64,000 nucleotides of DNA from Sycobia sp. Sy_11 (GCA_018907035.1 JACCIC010000216.1:696501-760500), one strand, 5' to 3'. Numbered from the stretch's first letter, positions 1-12,557 are shown. Numbers and translations are program-made. Notes: generated by a model from the letters alone, not told the origin.

Positions 1-1714
1 ATAAAAAATATAATATAAGGAAAGTAAAAATCAGATCATTGAGATAGTCACATGTCTTGGCATAATAATATCTGTAGCTCTTTTAATATCAGAACCGAAT
101 AAAATGTTTATTTACCAGAGCATTATATATACGAAATATTTTTCTAAAATATTTCGAAGTAGATTAACAAAAAATAAATTATGTAAGGCAATTCCCGATT
201 AAAAGAACAGACCATTAAAATTAATGGCAAAGTTCATTTTATATGAATCTCTATAAATAACAGAATGTATAGTTTACATACAATACATTTTGTAACGTCT
301 AACCACGCGGGTTGGTGTTACGCGAAGGTCACAACGGCGATTTACTGTCGTTGACCCCGCTGTTTTGCCCGCTGGTTTTTCGGTCATGCTTTCGCTTCGA
401 AGCCGGGGATACGCGGGACAGATCGCGAAATATTAATCGCGGCACGGCGTACGGTAAGGCCACTTCCGAAGCGGCTCTATCGGGTAGATATATACTCTAA
501 GAGGTAGTAGGGGCAGGATAACCTTAGCCTCCAATCTACCTCGCTAGCCTACCGCGCTTATTTTTAGCGGAGACTACAGTATCGGACGACAGTTTCCTTG
601 CCTGCCCAATCAGTGTCCCCCGTCCTAAAAATTAGCGCGTGTATTTCGAAATAATGTAAAGATGAAACCAAAATGAGGTGGACTTTGGCAATGTATGCTT
701 ACGCTTTATTTGCAAAAATAAAATTCCGAATTAAGATTGTACAATTCTACGGAGATGCGCAAGAAACGAGCATGACCGGTAGTCTGCTCTCCGCAGTCTC
801 GAGGGCCCATATTTAAAATCAGGGCCCGGCGCCGCGAAATTTTCTCCGCAGAAAAATTACATGGTGGTGGGGGAGATGAAGGGACGTTTTTCTTCATAGA
901 AAGAATTAGCTTTCCGTTCATCTCGTACAGTCATTATTATTATTTTCGGTTTCTAACTTCTAAACTGCTACAGAACTCGTAGAAGATATTATATTGAGAA
1001 ACTTAAATTTATTCATTTAAATGCTAATAGCAGTGCTGTATTTCAATGCAAAATGATGTTAAAAAATAATAATATTTAACAACAATATTAGTAGTCTTAA
1101 ATATAATATTATAGCAACATTAATAATGATTAAATATAATAATTTATGCCAATATTAATAGTCTTAAAAATAATAATATGTATTATAGTATTAAAATTGA
1201 TGATATGTATTAAATATAAACGTATATATTATTTCATAGTAACAGTGTCAAAATAAAAAATATAAATGTATAGTATTTAATAGCAAACTTAGTAACGACG
1301 ACAATATTAAAATAATTAAACATAATAGCATATATTATTCACTGTTAATAATGATAATAACGATAGCCTCTGAATATTAACGATTATGCTACGAAAAATA
1401 ATTTTGGCTATCTTATGAAAATTAATAATATTTTTTGCTCATTTTCCTTGTTGGATTTTAAGCAGCTTAAAATCTTCATTTTTCGGGTTTTCCATTAGGT
1501 ATAGAAAGGGCCATAATTGTGCGCAGACGCGCTTCTTACTATCTCCCAAAGTTTCCAAAGGGAAGATATAATCGGAGCGGGGAGAAGAGGGAGATTTCTG
1601 TCTGGTCCGTATTTCGGACGGGACGGCGGCCCAGCTGTGCGGCCGCATCTGGTCCGAGTTTTATTAGTCGGGGGAAGGCGCGACCAACCCAGTCTCTTGA
1701 CCTTCGGTCGAGTC

Positions 1715-1759
<45 letters not shown>

Positions 1760-1783
1760 ATCTACATATATTTATATCTACGC

Positions 1784-1835
<52 letters not shown>

Positions 1836-2670
1836 CTAATATACTCCATAGAAGTATATTCTAAATTTCTCTTTCCCAACCGTCGGGACAGCGTTGCCGT
1901 TTTTTTTTCTTTTTTCTTTCTTTTTTTTTCTTCTCGAATCGTTGCTGGACGCAACAATTTTAAATTCTACAAATATTAATAAATAAATACTTTAATGCAA
2001 ATGCGGTTTATAAAAGTAACGAGATCGTTTACAAATAGCCGAGTTCATTTTGACATAATTTTGTAAATTCGGGAAAACGGTATACCTAGCCTTTTCTAAA
2101 AAGTTAATAAAGATATAATAAACAGACAAGTAATAAATATTAAAATGGTTATGCACTAGATATCAAATTATAATAAGCAGACCAAAGTAAAATATGAGTA
2201 TTTAAATATTACATGAGTCGGTTAAAAATTTGTTTCAAAACTCAAAAAAATATATTTATCAAATTAATAGTAATCACAGGTGTAATTATAAAAAAAGTAA
2301 TTATCTTAAATCATCGATGTTTTTAGGTGAACGTTCTTCTGATATTTATTCTAATAGTTCATCATTATTAAAAAAAAAAAAAAGCAGGTACGAACTACCC
2401 AAACCTGTTCCCACAAAATTTATATTGTTTTTTTAATAATTACTTTTTGCATGAAAGAATTTTATTGAATATACCAAAATCTGAATACGTAAGGCTTTAT
2501 TCGTAAACAGCTGTGAATTTTGTAACTAAATAAATTTTAAAATAGCTAAAAATATATATAGTTTATTGTAAGTAAAGTATAAATAATAATTATGTATAAT
2601 AAAAGATGATACGGATATATGAGTTAAATTTTCGCCCTCAAAACAATTGAAAATCACTTTTTTAAAAAAG
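1..2670. other. AT-rich flank without a recognised gene
   Basis: No exon of the neighbouring phosphatase gene and no transposon protein could be recognised on either strand. GC-richer islands lie near 300-640, 700-890 and 1500-1710; their short open frames lack conserved motifs and I do not call them genes. They could be untranslated exons, promoter DNA or old LTR fragments. The minus-strand gene at 2.9-6.3 kb must continue through here toward its 3' exons, so at least part of this stretch is probably intron. Confidence 0.5.
1717..1833. repeat. Two (TA)n microsatellite tracts
   Basis: Pure TA dinucleotide runs at about 1717-1757 and 1787-1833 are separated by a 29-base spacer. They create long spurious Tyr-Ile repeat frames on both strands. 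A pyrimidine-rich run of mostly T with some C follows near 1900-1935. Confidence 0.95.
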
Positions 2671-2683
2671 CTTCCGAAAAATT

Positions 2684-2754
2684 CGGTTCAGAGGAATCGA
2701 ACTCGGACCACTGAAACGTAAATTCAGCAACTAAAGTCCTGTTCTAAACGATAG
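2684..2754 (-). ncRNA. tRNA-like sequence, probably a SINE or decayed tRNA
   Basis: Read on the minus strand, this has a perfect 5-bp anticodon-type stem (CTGAA/TTCAG) closing a 7-base loop whose central triplet is TAC. A Pol III B-box-like GAGTTCGATTCC follows. The acceptor and D arms do not pair well, so a functional tRNA is unlikely. A second tRNA-like block near 40.36 kb shares the words TCCGAGTTC, which hints at a common SINE head. Confidence 0.35.
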
Positions 2755-2941
2755 TAAAGAAACAGATTCCTTTATTATCTGAGCCCAAGCTACTCTATAT
2801 ATTTATGAAATTGTTTTCAAACGTGAATCAAAAATTCTAAGAGTTAGAAATAATGTTTAAATTATATATAAGGAAAGATCTAAATTTTACACAAATAGAA
2901 AAAGGTGTACAAAATAAAACATTAATATTATGTTAACATAC

Positions 2942-3163
2942 AATGTATCAGCATCAATTAATCCCCAACTGTTAAGTATACTCTCCGGATTAGGAATTAG
3001 TAATTTTTTACAGTCTTCGATTAGTAATTTCACATGAATAGCTGTAGCAGCGTTATCTTCTTCGTCAGTTCTTTCATGAAATACTTCTTCATTTACATGG
3101 TTACCTAACATCATATCAATACTGGCTTGCCTGTACATATCTTTGAAACGATTTAAATAGTAC
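2942..3163 (-). CDS. INPP5F: INPP5F/Sac2-like exon 8b (SAC end and start of hSac2 region)
   Basis: The acceptor TTTTACAG is at 3164 and the donor GTATGT follows 2942. It encodes [18 protein letters not shown], an acidic loop ([10 protein letters not shown]), then [14 protein letters not shown] and SWGLIDAD. These match the end of the SAC domain and the beginning of the hSac2 homology domain. The next exon is not found in the window. Confidence 0.85.
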
Positions 3164-6100
3164 CTGTAAAATTTAACATCAGAATCTGTTTATAATACTT
3201 CTTTAAGATATTAAAATTTGAGGAACAAATATTAATTTATTTAATAATAAATCTTGTAATACTATTTAATTATAAATGAATGCATCATGCGTGGCAAAAT
3301 TTAATACAGAAAACATACTTATTGTTTTACAGATATAAGTTAAATAAATACAAATAATATATACTATCTTATTTAATAAAAAGTAGTTCACATTATTTTC
3401 AAACGAAATTTTTTTCAAAAAGTATTGCAAAACTTTAGTCGAAGCTTATAAGCAAAAAAAACAATCGAACGAACCTTACTACATTAAACACTAAACTGAC
3501 GTAAAGAAATTCGGGATATGTTGTAAGCTGAAGTTGCATATTTGGTAATTTCACGGGAATAAGTTCTAGGCAACAATTATTAATAATTTGTAAATATTTT
3601 GACCAATTGTCATTCAGTTGTCTCAGTTCGATAGGTAACCCTAGCAAGACGAAATCTATGACTGCTTGACGAAAATCGTCCAAAAAGTGTTGTTGAATGT
3701 ATCTACGATAAATATTCATATTTTGAAAACATTTGCGACTCAACATACTTTTAGTTCTTTTAACAATCATACAATAATAAAGATAAGCAAATTTTATCAC
3801 GAATAATGAATAATGATTTCTGCTCAATACTGATTGCAAGTTAAAACTATATGGATGATTTTACTTCAAAGACATTTAAGTGTATTCGGTGATGTGTGTT
3901 ATTTAAACAGCATCTATGCATGCAATAATGTGTAAATTGAAAATTACTTTACCTATTTGCAGAATTCATTCCATCTTTCATAAGACCTGTAAATTTTCGT
4001 TCACCTGTTCTTGTATAGTCACCCTACAACAGAAACAGAGAAAAATCAATAAAATTTTTCAAAAGATAGTAAAAGATTATTCTTTGTCTTTTAATATACT
4101 ACAAGATGTAGGGATAAACCTTTAATGCATTAGTGCCTGCATACTGTTTGCTGATAATATCACCATTATTAGCCCAAAGTAATTGAAAGGTTTGCCGAAT
4201 ATTCGTAGGAAGCGTTCCATCAGGAGGTATTAATCCTAATTTAGAAAATTGTATTTCCATAACAGCTTTGCCTAAAGCTGTTTGTACGACGTTGGTTCTA
4301 TCTAAACAGTCAATGCAGTTGACGCGAAATATACCTTTTTGCACGCATATTGGGCCCTGTTTATCATGCCAACAATACCCCATTTCTGCAACAATAGGCG
4401 CTAATGCAGACACTAATAGAGAAACATTTTCAAAATGCATACCGCGACTATAATAAATGAGAAAATATGTTTTATAAATTATATATTTTAGTTGATAAAA
4501 TTTATAAAAATGTTATATAAAATTTTTACGTAATAGACCTACCAATATTCATGAAAATCAAATATTGTGTAAGTAATATCTGGATGGTTATAGCGAATGA
4601 CATGGTTATTGTAAGCTTCCCAAATCACAGATTCCTTGCCATTTTGTTCCACAAGATTCACAATACATACTGGCCCATAATAATTTTGTTCTTCTATAAA
4701 ATGTTTTTCAAATGCCACTTGTGTTTCTGTTTCATCTAATACAAAATAATATACAATAACAGATGATTAGAATAGATTTTATAGTAAATAAAATATGAAA
4801 TATTAATCTATATTTAAAAAAAAAAAACTATTTTGTAATACTTAAATTTTTTAATCAACAAAAAATATTTTTAAAGAGATTAAAAATATCTCAGTTTAGT
4901 AATAATTTTTGTGTAGTATTCAATTAAAGAAATATTATTACTTTATAACAGTCATAATTTAATAACATGATTAACAGTATGATTGGCTTTATTTATATAT
5001 TGGTAATTGAGTAGAAAATAATGTTAAAAAATTGTAATTTTATAAAGTAGTACAATAAAGAGTCTAATGCCTTGTAATAAACTAAACAAAATTTCAAAAC
5101 TTAAATTTGAAATGTTCAACAATGTAAACAATTTAAAAAAAAAAATTTTATTCTTTCATTTTTAATTAGTATTTTTATAAAATCAATATAATTATCGTCT
5201 ATACCTCTATCTATTCGAGGAGGTGGCTTGTATTTGTAACCGGGTTGAGACCAATAAACTGGAACACTTCCTCTAACTTGAACGAATGATACTTGATGAT
5301 CATTGTACCAAACTAACTGTTCAGTTTCAACATAATTAGCACATTTTCCTTCTTCATCGACACCTCGCCTTTTATATCTAAAGTTATATTTTATTAGAAT
5401 GAATAATAAATGTAATGTTAATTTAATCAAATTTTATTAATGATGTAGCACTGTTATATTACCTACCTAGTCCCAGCTCGGAATCGACTTCTTCTTGATA
5501 TAATGGCTAAATTAAATAACTGTTGTAATGGCTGATTATCCAATCCAATTTCTACTTGACATTGTTCAATCTGAACGTAACCCTGTATTATAGGTAATAT
5601 CCAGCAGTCAGCTTGCTCTGTCTGTAATTACAGAATTCGATAAGAAAGAACTAGAGCACTATACATGAAATTAAATATACAATTCCTTACATCTAAATCT
5701 TGCTTAATAATATCTTGCAACATATATTTATTCCAAAAAAATCTATCATCTACTGTTCGCCAATTGGGCAAACTTTCATGTCCTTGGCTTTGCACATTCT
5801 CTTTTTCACATAATCTTTGTAAGCTATTTGTGATATCCCTAGTTCTGCAAAAAAAGAAAGAATCTGTTTCTGTAAAAATTTTATTGAGTTCTTCCAAGAT
5901 TCGTCTCTCGAACTTTTCTTTCTCTTTGACTCCTGCTCTTTTTGTCACAGTCAATTTAACTTGTGATGTAGCAAGTGCAGCTGCTTGTTGAGTTGTGTTT
6001 TTGATACTATTAGTCGCACTCTTGATAGTGCCCCAAGTTTTAGCAAGTCCAGTTCTTTGCGAATCAAACAAACTACTTCCAGATGTTTTTTTTTTAAGTC

Positions 6101-6337
6101 CGATCTGATGTTTTACACACGGTAATAAGCCTATGTCGAAATTTTCTGAACCAAGATGGAGAAAAACCACTGATTTTATTTTGTAAACTATGTGCCCACC
6201 TTGAAGCTCTCCTGCTGATACTATTTCCTTAACAAGCATCAAACGAGTCTCTAAGACATTTATCTGCTCAATTTTTCCAACTATTCCGTAAAAATGACCA
6301 AGGCACTCTAAATCGTTTGCACTCGCCCACTCCCAAG
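2942..6337 (-). CDS. INPP5F: SAC-domain inositol phosphatase, INPP5F/Sac2-like (partial, multi-exon)
   Basis: The gene encodes a SAC phosphatase related to INPP5F/Sac2, a family that removes the 4-phosphate from phosphoinositides on endosomal membranes. Exons in transcript order are 5691-6337, 5467-5621, 5205-5377, 4543-4735, 4120-4447, 3953-4023 and 2942-3163, each bounded by AG/GT with matching phases. Landmarks match the family: [12 protein letters not shown] at the start, [42 protein letters not shown], then [12 protein letters not shown], which carries the CX5R active site. The last exon gives the join [13 protein letters not shown] and then the start of the hSac2 region (SWGLIDAD). The N-terminal exon (about 40 residues) and the rest of the hSac2 domain and tail were not found. 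No stop interrupts the exons, so I take the gene as functional. Confidence 0.9.
3475..3702 (-). CDS. Candidate duplicate or alternative SAC exon (exon 8a)
   Basis: After a CGTAG acceptor this open segment completes the split Arg codon as [19 protein letters not shown]. It aligns with the same SAC helix as [19 protein letters not shown] in the exon at 2942-3163. The possible donor before GTTCGT is weak; it would give 228 bases (76 codons) in the same phase. It may be a mutually exclusive exon, a cassette exon, or a decaying duplicate. The C-terminal half ([17 protein letters not shown]) has no family match I recognise. Confidence 0.5.
3953..4023 (-). CDS. INPP5F: INPP5F/Sac2-like exon 7
   Basis: A 71-base exon encoding [20 protein letters not shown] plus SAN and a split Arg codon, with acceptor TTGTAG and donor GTAAAG. 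Its 3' phase fits two downstream exons equally well (3475-3702 and 2942-3163). Confidence 0.87.
4120..4447 (-). CDS. INPP5F: INPP5F/Sac2-like exon 6 with the catalytic CX5R motif
   Basis: The exon begins [12 protein letters not shown] and contains [18 protein letters not shown], where C-IDCLD-R is the SAC phosphatase P-loop. It ends [17 protein letters not shown] in phase 0 before GT. All catalytic residues that can be judged are present. Confidence 0.92.
4543..4735 (-). CDS. INPP5F: INPP5F/Sac2-like exon 5
   Basis: The exon reads [13 protein letters not shown] through [15 protein letters not shown] and ends in FDFHEYC, whose Cys codon is split by the donor GTAGGT. Phases agree with both neighbours. 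Confidence 0.88.
5205..5377 (-). CDS. INPP5F: INPP5F/Sac2-like exon 4
   Basis: This exon completes the split Arg codon and reads [21 protein letters not shown], then [17 protein letters not shown], the best-conserved SAC substrate-pocket segment. The donor GTATAG follows 5205 and leaves one base of the next codon. Confidence 0.9.
5467..5621 (-). CDS. INPP5F: INPP5F/Sac2-like exon 3
   Basis: The exon starts in phase 0 after an AG acceptor and ends with a split Arg codon before GTAGGT. It encodes [18 protein letters not shown] and [15 protein letters not shown], matching the SAC segment that precedes the RYKRRG motif. Confidence 0.88.
5691..6337 (-). CDS. INPP5F: INPP5F/Sac2-like exon 2 (first recognisable coding exon)
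   Basis: The acceptor AG is at 6339-6338 and the donor GTAAGG follows 5691. The exon starts two bases into a codon and ends in phase 0 with DLD. It covers the N-terminal SAC lobe, a Lys/Ser-rich linker, and [13 protein letters not shown] through [13 protein letters not shown]. An internal ATG at 6242 is only an internal methionine, because the upstream [12 protein letters not shown] is conserved in the family. Confidence 0.88.
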
Positions 6338-6950
6338 CTGAAATATTAAATTAATCTATTTTACAATTAAAAATTATCCGATTCATATAGTTTTTTGTAT
6401 TAAAAAATATCATTGTAATTTTTAAAAAATCACTTAAATGTCTTGATCTCTGCTCTTATGTTCATATATCGAAGAATAGTGTTCTGTAAATTGTTTAAAT
6501 TATTTTCTCATTTATTCTCAAAATTTAAGAATAGTCTAAAAATGACATAGAAGAAAATTTATTTCTGCTGAGGAACAACGAGGAACATCGAGACACAACG
6601 GCTGGTTTTTACTTCTGATTTTGGACGTTTCTATCTTCTCTAATTGATAGGGCCAGATCAAAGAGAGTGGCTTGATTGTACTAAAGAACCAGGCTTCTGA
6701 TGCTAGAGCCCCTATACTTTTAAAAAAATACCACCAATAAAGCTCGATAGAAATAGACAAACATCAATTCACAATTCGATTAATAAAAGTACTGTGTAAA
6801 ATATTTTTAGATGATCAAGAGAAAATGTTCGTAAAGAACGGATTCTCGAAATGAAATAACATCGAAAAACTCATTTACTCTCATGAAAATAGTAAAGAGC
6901 ACAATCATTGTATGAGGTTCTATCTTGATTATAAAATATCTTAGTAAATT
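6338..6950. other. Upstream intron or flank of the SAC gene
   Basis: The sequence upstream of the first recognised exon is AT-rich. I looked for the roughly 40-residue N-terminal exon of the family on the minus strand and did not find it. The minus frame at 6536-6760 has no family motif. Confidence 0.4.
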
Positions 6951-6959
6951 CTAATATCG

Positions 6960-7860
6960 AGATAAAAATTGGTATGATAGAAACTGAAGTAAAGTTCTGG
7001 ATGAGAATCTTGAAGCATATCATTACAATGATCCATTTCTTTTTTAAAATAAGGATTACCATTACAAGACACACGCGAAATATTCGATTCTCCTTACGAT
7101 CACGATCTTAGAATCCTAGAGATGAATTCTGAATTCAATCCAATATCAAAACAACATAACGAAACACATGCTCAAAAGGATTGCATAATGTTTCTTACTT
7201 ATAAAAAACAATTTGCGAAGTATTCGTAAATTTAACGACTAAACAGATTTTGGAACATATAAAAAGTGAAATAATAAAAACAAAACACTGAGATCTTATT
7301 TTTGACGCTACATCTCACATTTCACATGCTGATCAATTATCGGCTGCTTTTCATCTAAAAAAAAGGACTGTATTATAAATGTAATAAATGAACACGATAT
7401 TTCCATAGAACATTGTCGTACTCAAGCATATGATAATGCTACACATATGTCTGGACAGCACAGAGAATTGCAAGCATACCTGAAAGAGTTTAACAAATTG
7501 GCTTTTTATATTCCATGTTTCCATTCCTTTCTACACACTCTTTCAATTTGTAGCGAAGTATAGATTATACAATTTTTCTTTTTACTTTTGTAACATAAGA
7601 ATGACCCACTTTATATTCCAGAATTTTGAATTTATCAGATACTAGATCGCCATGCACCACAAATTGTACAAAAGATTCTGTCAATAATTTTGAAGTGATT
7701 TTTATAAATTTGACCAAAATATCTTAAAATTAATTTTTCGAAATATTTATATAGCGTTTAGATTTCTTGTGGCTATTCCTATATCGAATTCTGAAAACGA
7801 ATAATCGTTTTCAATGCCGAAAAGAAGAGTTACATAGAGCTATAGCCATTTTCACAATCG
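6960..7860 (+). pseudogene. Decayed hAT-type transposase (DUF4371/ZMYM1-like)
   Basis: Several out-of-frame fragments keep the order of a hAT-superfamily DUF4371 transposase. They are DATSHISHADQLSAAFHL near 7305-7365, then HDISIEHCRTQAYDNATHMSG and AYLKEFNKLAFYIPC near 7395-7525, then LNLSDTR near 7625-7645, and a C-terminal dimerisation remnant (IPISNSENE, a stop, then SFS) near 7775-7815. Frames are broken by stops and indels, so no protein can be made. It lies opposite to the SAC gene and could sit in its first intron. Confidence 0.7.
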
Positions 7861-8021
7861 CAAGAAATTACTGAAATTGTTTAGTTTCACTAATTTAATA
7901 AAAAAAAGTTGGCTAACAAAAAAATAAGGAAAAAAGTATAGTCAGTTTTGTATTTTTTTTATGTTGTTTAAACTTGAAATAATTTATATTATTGAATTTT
8001 TATTAAATATAGTAGGAGGAA

Positions 8022-8360
8022 TGTTAAAATAAAGATACACGAAATAATCTTTTAACATGAACTTTATTTCAAACGAGGAAAGAAAAGACGCCTGTTCAAA
8101 CAAAAGGACAACGCAAGGCTGACTGCAGTATTGAAACTTGAAAACTCTGCAAGCCTTTGTGAGAAACTTAAAATCTATAAAAATACATCAGGCATCTAAA
8201 CAATAAACTCATAAATCATTTGCCGCGCAGTGCAGCAAAGACGCAGATCGTAATAAGATCCAGTGGACACATATGTTTACATCCTTTTACGATACTGTCC
8301 AATATTTAGTTTCAAGTATTTTTTGCTTTATTATTTATAGAAGGCTAAAATAATCTAACA
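8022..8360 (-). repeat. 3' LTR of a Copia element
   Basis: The segment begins TGTTA and ends TAACA, giving the usual TG...CA with short terminal inverted repeats. Read on the minus strand, the bases immediately upstream are a purine-rich TTTTTGAGGGGGCG, a good polypurine tract. That places this as the 3' LTR of the minus-strand element at 8.4-11.8 kb. No matching 5' LTR was found on the other side. Confidence 0.75.
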
Positions 8361-11300
8361 CGCCCCCTCAAAAATTACTTAAGTAAATACAATAATATAT
8401 AATAAAATAAAACTTAATATTAAATATACGATAGTTCCTTACTGTCTATATTCTTTCCTCGTTTGTTCTGGGAAATTACACACGGTCCAACATTTGTTGC
8501 AAGGAATAGGGAAACCCAGTAAAACCTATTCAAACCGTCTCTATTATTAGTATAAAATATATTTATCAAAACAATAAGAATTATATTTTATCATTTCTCC
8601 ATACTCATTCCTTTTTTGAGTTCAAGGAATTTCACAGCTGGCAATGGTTTTGTTAGTGCATCAGTAATCTGCTCTCCTGTGGAAATATGTTTCAATATTA
8701 TTATATTTTTCTCTATTTGCTCTCTTCAGATATTTAATATTTAATATTTATATGTTTTGATCGCTTATGATTACTTGGGTTATTCGCTATACTTATACAA
8801 CCATTATTGTCTTCATAAATTACAATCGGTTTCATGATTTTAATTTCTATACTATTTATTAAAGACTTTAGCCATAATGCTTCTTTAACACCTTCAAATA
8901 AAGCTATATATTCTGCCTCTGTTTAAGAAGCTGCTACAGATGCTTGTCTTTTAGTATTCCAGCAAATCGTGTATTTTTCAAATAACTTAAATAAGTAGCC
9001 TGTAGTACTTTTTCTATCAGTACCTTCATGGCCACCCCAATCAGAATCAACATAACCACTTAAAGTATTTTCACTGCTGCCTTTTTTATAAGTTAATTTT
9101 AAATTCGTCGAACCTTTCAAATATCCTAAAACTCTTCTTAGACATTTCCATAGTTCTGTATTATTTTTATTTGAATATCTACATAGAATATTTATTACTG
9201 TACTCAAATCTGGCCGCGCACAAACCATTACATACATATTAAGCAAGCGATAAGATTTTTGCAAGGGGCGTCGTATTTGTTATCTGAATTTAAATCAATA
9301 TAATTTATTTTACTTTCGAGTAGTGTGCTTACAGCATTACAATCACTCATATTAAATTTATTTAAAATCGTTTTGATATATGAACTCTGATTAAGAGTAA
9401 TTACATCATTATTACCTTCAATTTTTATTCCAAGAAATAGTTTAATTTATTTTAAATCTGTCATTCTGAATTTATTTGTAAATAAGTTTTTAAATTATTC
9501 ATTGATGGAATATCGGCTGTAACAATTACTAAGTCATCTACGTAGAGTACAACATACATATTTTTAGATATTTCGCCTTTATTTAAAATATATATGCAAC
9601 GATCAACTAATGAATTTTTAAAACCATTTTCTACTAATGTTTTATCAAAAGTTTCAAACCAGCATCTTGCTGCTTGTTTCAATCCATATATAGCTTTATT
9701 TAATTTACAAACTTGATTTGTTTTGTATTTAATTCCTGCGGGAATTTTCATGTAAATTTCTTCCTGTAATGAACCATTGAAAAATGCAGTTTTTACATCC
9801 ATTTTGTAAATAAGCAAATTATATTGATTTGCAAACGCTATAATTAATCTAAAACTTGTAATTCTTGCTACAGGAGCAAAAGTCTCATTGTAGTCAATTA
9901 AATATTTTTGATTGAAACCAGGAGCAACAAGACGCGCTTTATATTTGAATGGATTTCCATGTTCATCATTTTTAATACCGAATACCAATCTATAATATTT
10001 TTGTTTTGTGGCTTTGATACTAGTGTCCAAGTTTTATTCACAAAATGTAAATTTAATTCATCTTTAATTGCTTGTTCCCATTTTTTTATGGATATTATTT
10101 TGAATATCATTGAAATTATTGGGAATTTCACAATTTACTGATTGTGCACACAAAACATAATTTATTTCTTCATAAGAAATTCTTGGTCTATTTTTGACTA
10201 TCACTCCTTCTTAGATTTGTAATTATTTTCTTTGTATTATATCTATCATTTTGAAATTCTGACTGATTGCAATTATCTATTTCTATTATAGATTTATTAG
10301 ACTTCTTCAAATTTTCATTTGAATTTCTGTCTATTTTGGAATCTGGTTCATCTGATTCATTTTTCTCAGATTGGTCTTCCAGAAATTTTTCTGGTTTTTC
10401 ATTATCAAATTTCTGAAGCTCTACTGATATGTTACGAACATTACGTTCATCAATTTTCTTGGAATGTTCTATGACAATTCAATCCAGAAATTTTTTGGAT
10501 TTTTCATTATCAGATTTCTGAGGCTCTACTGATTTGTTACGAACATTACGTTCATCAGTTTTCTTGGAATTTTTATTACAATTCCTTCGAGCCCAATTTC
10601 TAGTCTCGAATTCCAAAAATTTATTTCATCAGCTATCACATCCCTTGCTACAATAAATTTTTCTGATTCTACATCCCAAATTTTATATCTATTTGAATCG
10701 TAACTATCTAAAATACCTTTTCAATATTTATCTTTTTAATTTTAAATTTTGTTTTTTTATTTTATTATGCACATATATTGTACTACCGAAAACATTTAAA
10801 TATTTTACTTGAGGCTTTTTATCATGCCATAACTCATATGGTGTTTTATACTGTTTTAAAGCTTTAGTAGGGGTTCGATTTATTAAAGACGTAGCAGTTA
10901 AAACTGCTTATCCCCAAATTACTTCCTTTAGTTTATCTCACTTATCAAGGTAGTATTTTTTCAGTAATTGTTCTAATCATTCTTTCTCCATTTAATAATA
11001 GAGTATGAGGAACTGTTAAATGATAGCTGATTTCATTATATTTGCAATAGTCCTTCTTTTCATTCGATAAATACTTTCTATTATAATTATAATATAAATT
11101 TACTATTTTTAAATTAAAACGAGTTTGACTTTTTTTTTATAAAGTCTTTGAAAACAGAAAATACATCTGACTTTAATGCTATTAAATATGTAACTTTTTA
11201 TTATATAATTTATTAATAATGAATTCTATAGGAATCAAATTATTTTATCATTTTAGTAATTTCAACCCCATTTGGATTGAAGTGAATACTCATCTGTGCT

Positions 11301-11777
11301 TTCTGCATCTTGCTGATAGATAGTAAATTTTGCGGCACCTCCGAACAATATAAGACATCATCCAGAACACCTTTAATCCTTCCTTGCTGGTAATATGCAG
11401 GATACCTCTTTTAAGTGTAACTGTCAAGTTTTAGTATCTCCTGAATATTGCTGTTCATTTTTCGTATAGAATCTGTGGTCCTTTATACGATGATTTTCTC
11501 TGCCATATTGGAAAATCATATCAAGACTGTAAAACTGTTTTTGCCGTATCATTGGTTTTTAAAAAACCGAGGAAAGAATCTTAAAGATATTCACTATTAC
11601 ACCTTTTGCAATGTATTCAGACTTTTTCCACTCTTCTGCCATTACTGCAGGGATTTGCTCATCAAGTACGTGCAATAGATGAAGTTCAGATAGAAGAGAG
11701 CCGATTCTAATCTTCGACACACTATATTTTTCACCGTTAGAATGTTTAATATTCCTTTTTGTTTTAACAGATTTCAT
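8361..11777 (-). pseudogene. Ty1/Copia retrotransposon pol and gag remnants
   Basis: Reading 5' to 3' on the minus strand: a gag N-terminal fragment (LLSELHLLHVLDEQIPAV, 11559-11777); a pre-integrase fragment ([16 protein letters not shown] near 11300); an integrase end (TPYELWHDKKPQVKYLNVFG near 10800); a reverse transcriptase (9461-10030) with VVLYVDDLVIVTAD; and RNase H (8880-9264) with SGYVDSDWGG and RKSTTGYLF. A TAA stop interrupts the RNase H motif just before TEAEYIA. Much of gag, protease and the integrase core is deleted or out of frame. The element is dead but fairly well preserved over RT and RNase H. Confidence 0.85.
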
Positions 11778-12550
11778 TTTTCACTTACTAGAAAAAGCTG
11801 TTTTTTTTGTTGTGTATTTGACACAATTTTATTTTATTACGAGATTATTATTTTAGCTACTTTATATCGCTGTAATCACTTCTGTACAAATGCCTTCGTC
11901 TTTCTCATATATTTAGTAGCCACTCATTGCTACATTTTTGGACCTTCCGGGTGGGTGCAAACGAACACGCCTTGTACAGAGACACATACTTAGCACTCAT
12001 GGCGCTTAAAGTGATTCTCTTTCGCAAGATCAACAACTGAATATTTATTGACAGTGTATCAAGAAAGAAGATTCTCTCTATGGGCTTACAAAGGAAATAG
12101 AGCAAAATCTTTCATTACCTGTCTGTAAAGTCCACCACTCTCTTACTTGACTGATTGTAAGCTTATTTTATAATATCTACAATCTATTTTGTTCGACTAT
12201 GACTTACCGCTACAGTCATCTATTGCAAAACGGCAGAAGCAAAATTGTACGCCTAATACAAATATCAAAGAATATTTTAAATAATAGTTGTACATTTGAT
12301 TAAAATATATTTTTTATTGTGTATACATTTTTGTACAAGCAGTATTTCTCGCGAAAACTGAAATCAAAGGTAACATTCGAAATCGGCGAAGATTACTGGG
12401 AAATTTCTTCAAATTATATAATAGCAAAAAAAATTCAATATGTACTAGCAATATGTAGCAGAAAATAGCTTATAAAACAAATAGAAGTTAATATAATCCA
12501 TTTTTACGCGCGTTTAATATATTTAATATATTTTGCGCGATAATAATTAA
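11778..12550. other. AT-rich spacer, 5' end of the Copia element not identified
   Basis: The missing Copia 5' LTR and primer-binding site should lie here, but nothing matches the LTR at 8022-8360. No other feature is seen. Confidence 0.4.
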
Positions 12551-12557
12551 AAACCAT

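Noticed and set aside
498..515. GAGGTAGTAGG resembling a let-7 seed
   Set aside because: The bases after it do not match let-7 and no good precursor hairpin forms around it.
1495..1864. Long frames of Tyr-Ile repeats on both strands
   Set aside because: They are translations of (TA)n microsatellites; the same applies near 16.6, 17.6, 30.1, 36.6 and 57.3 kb.
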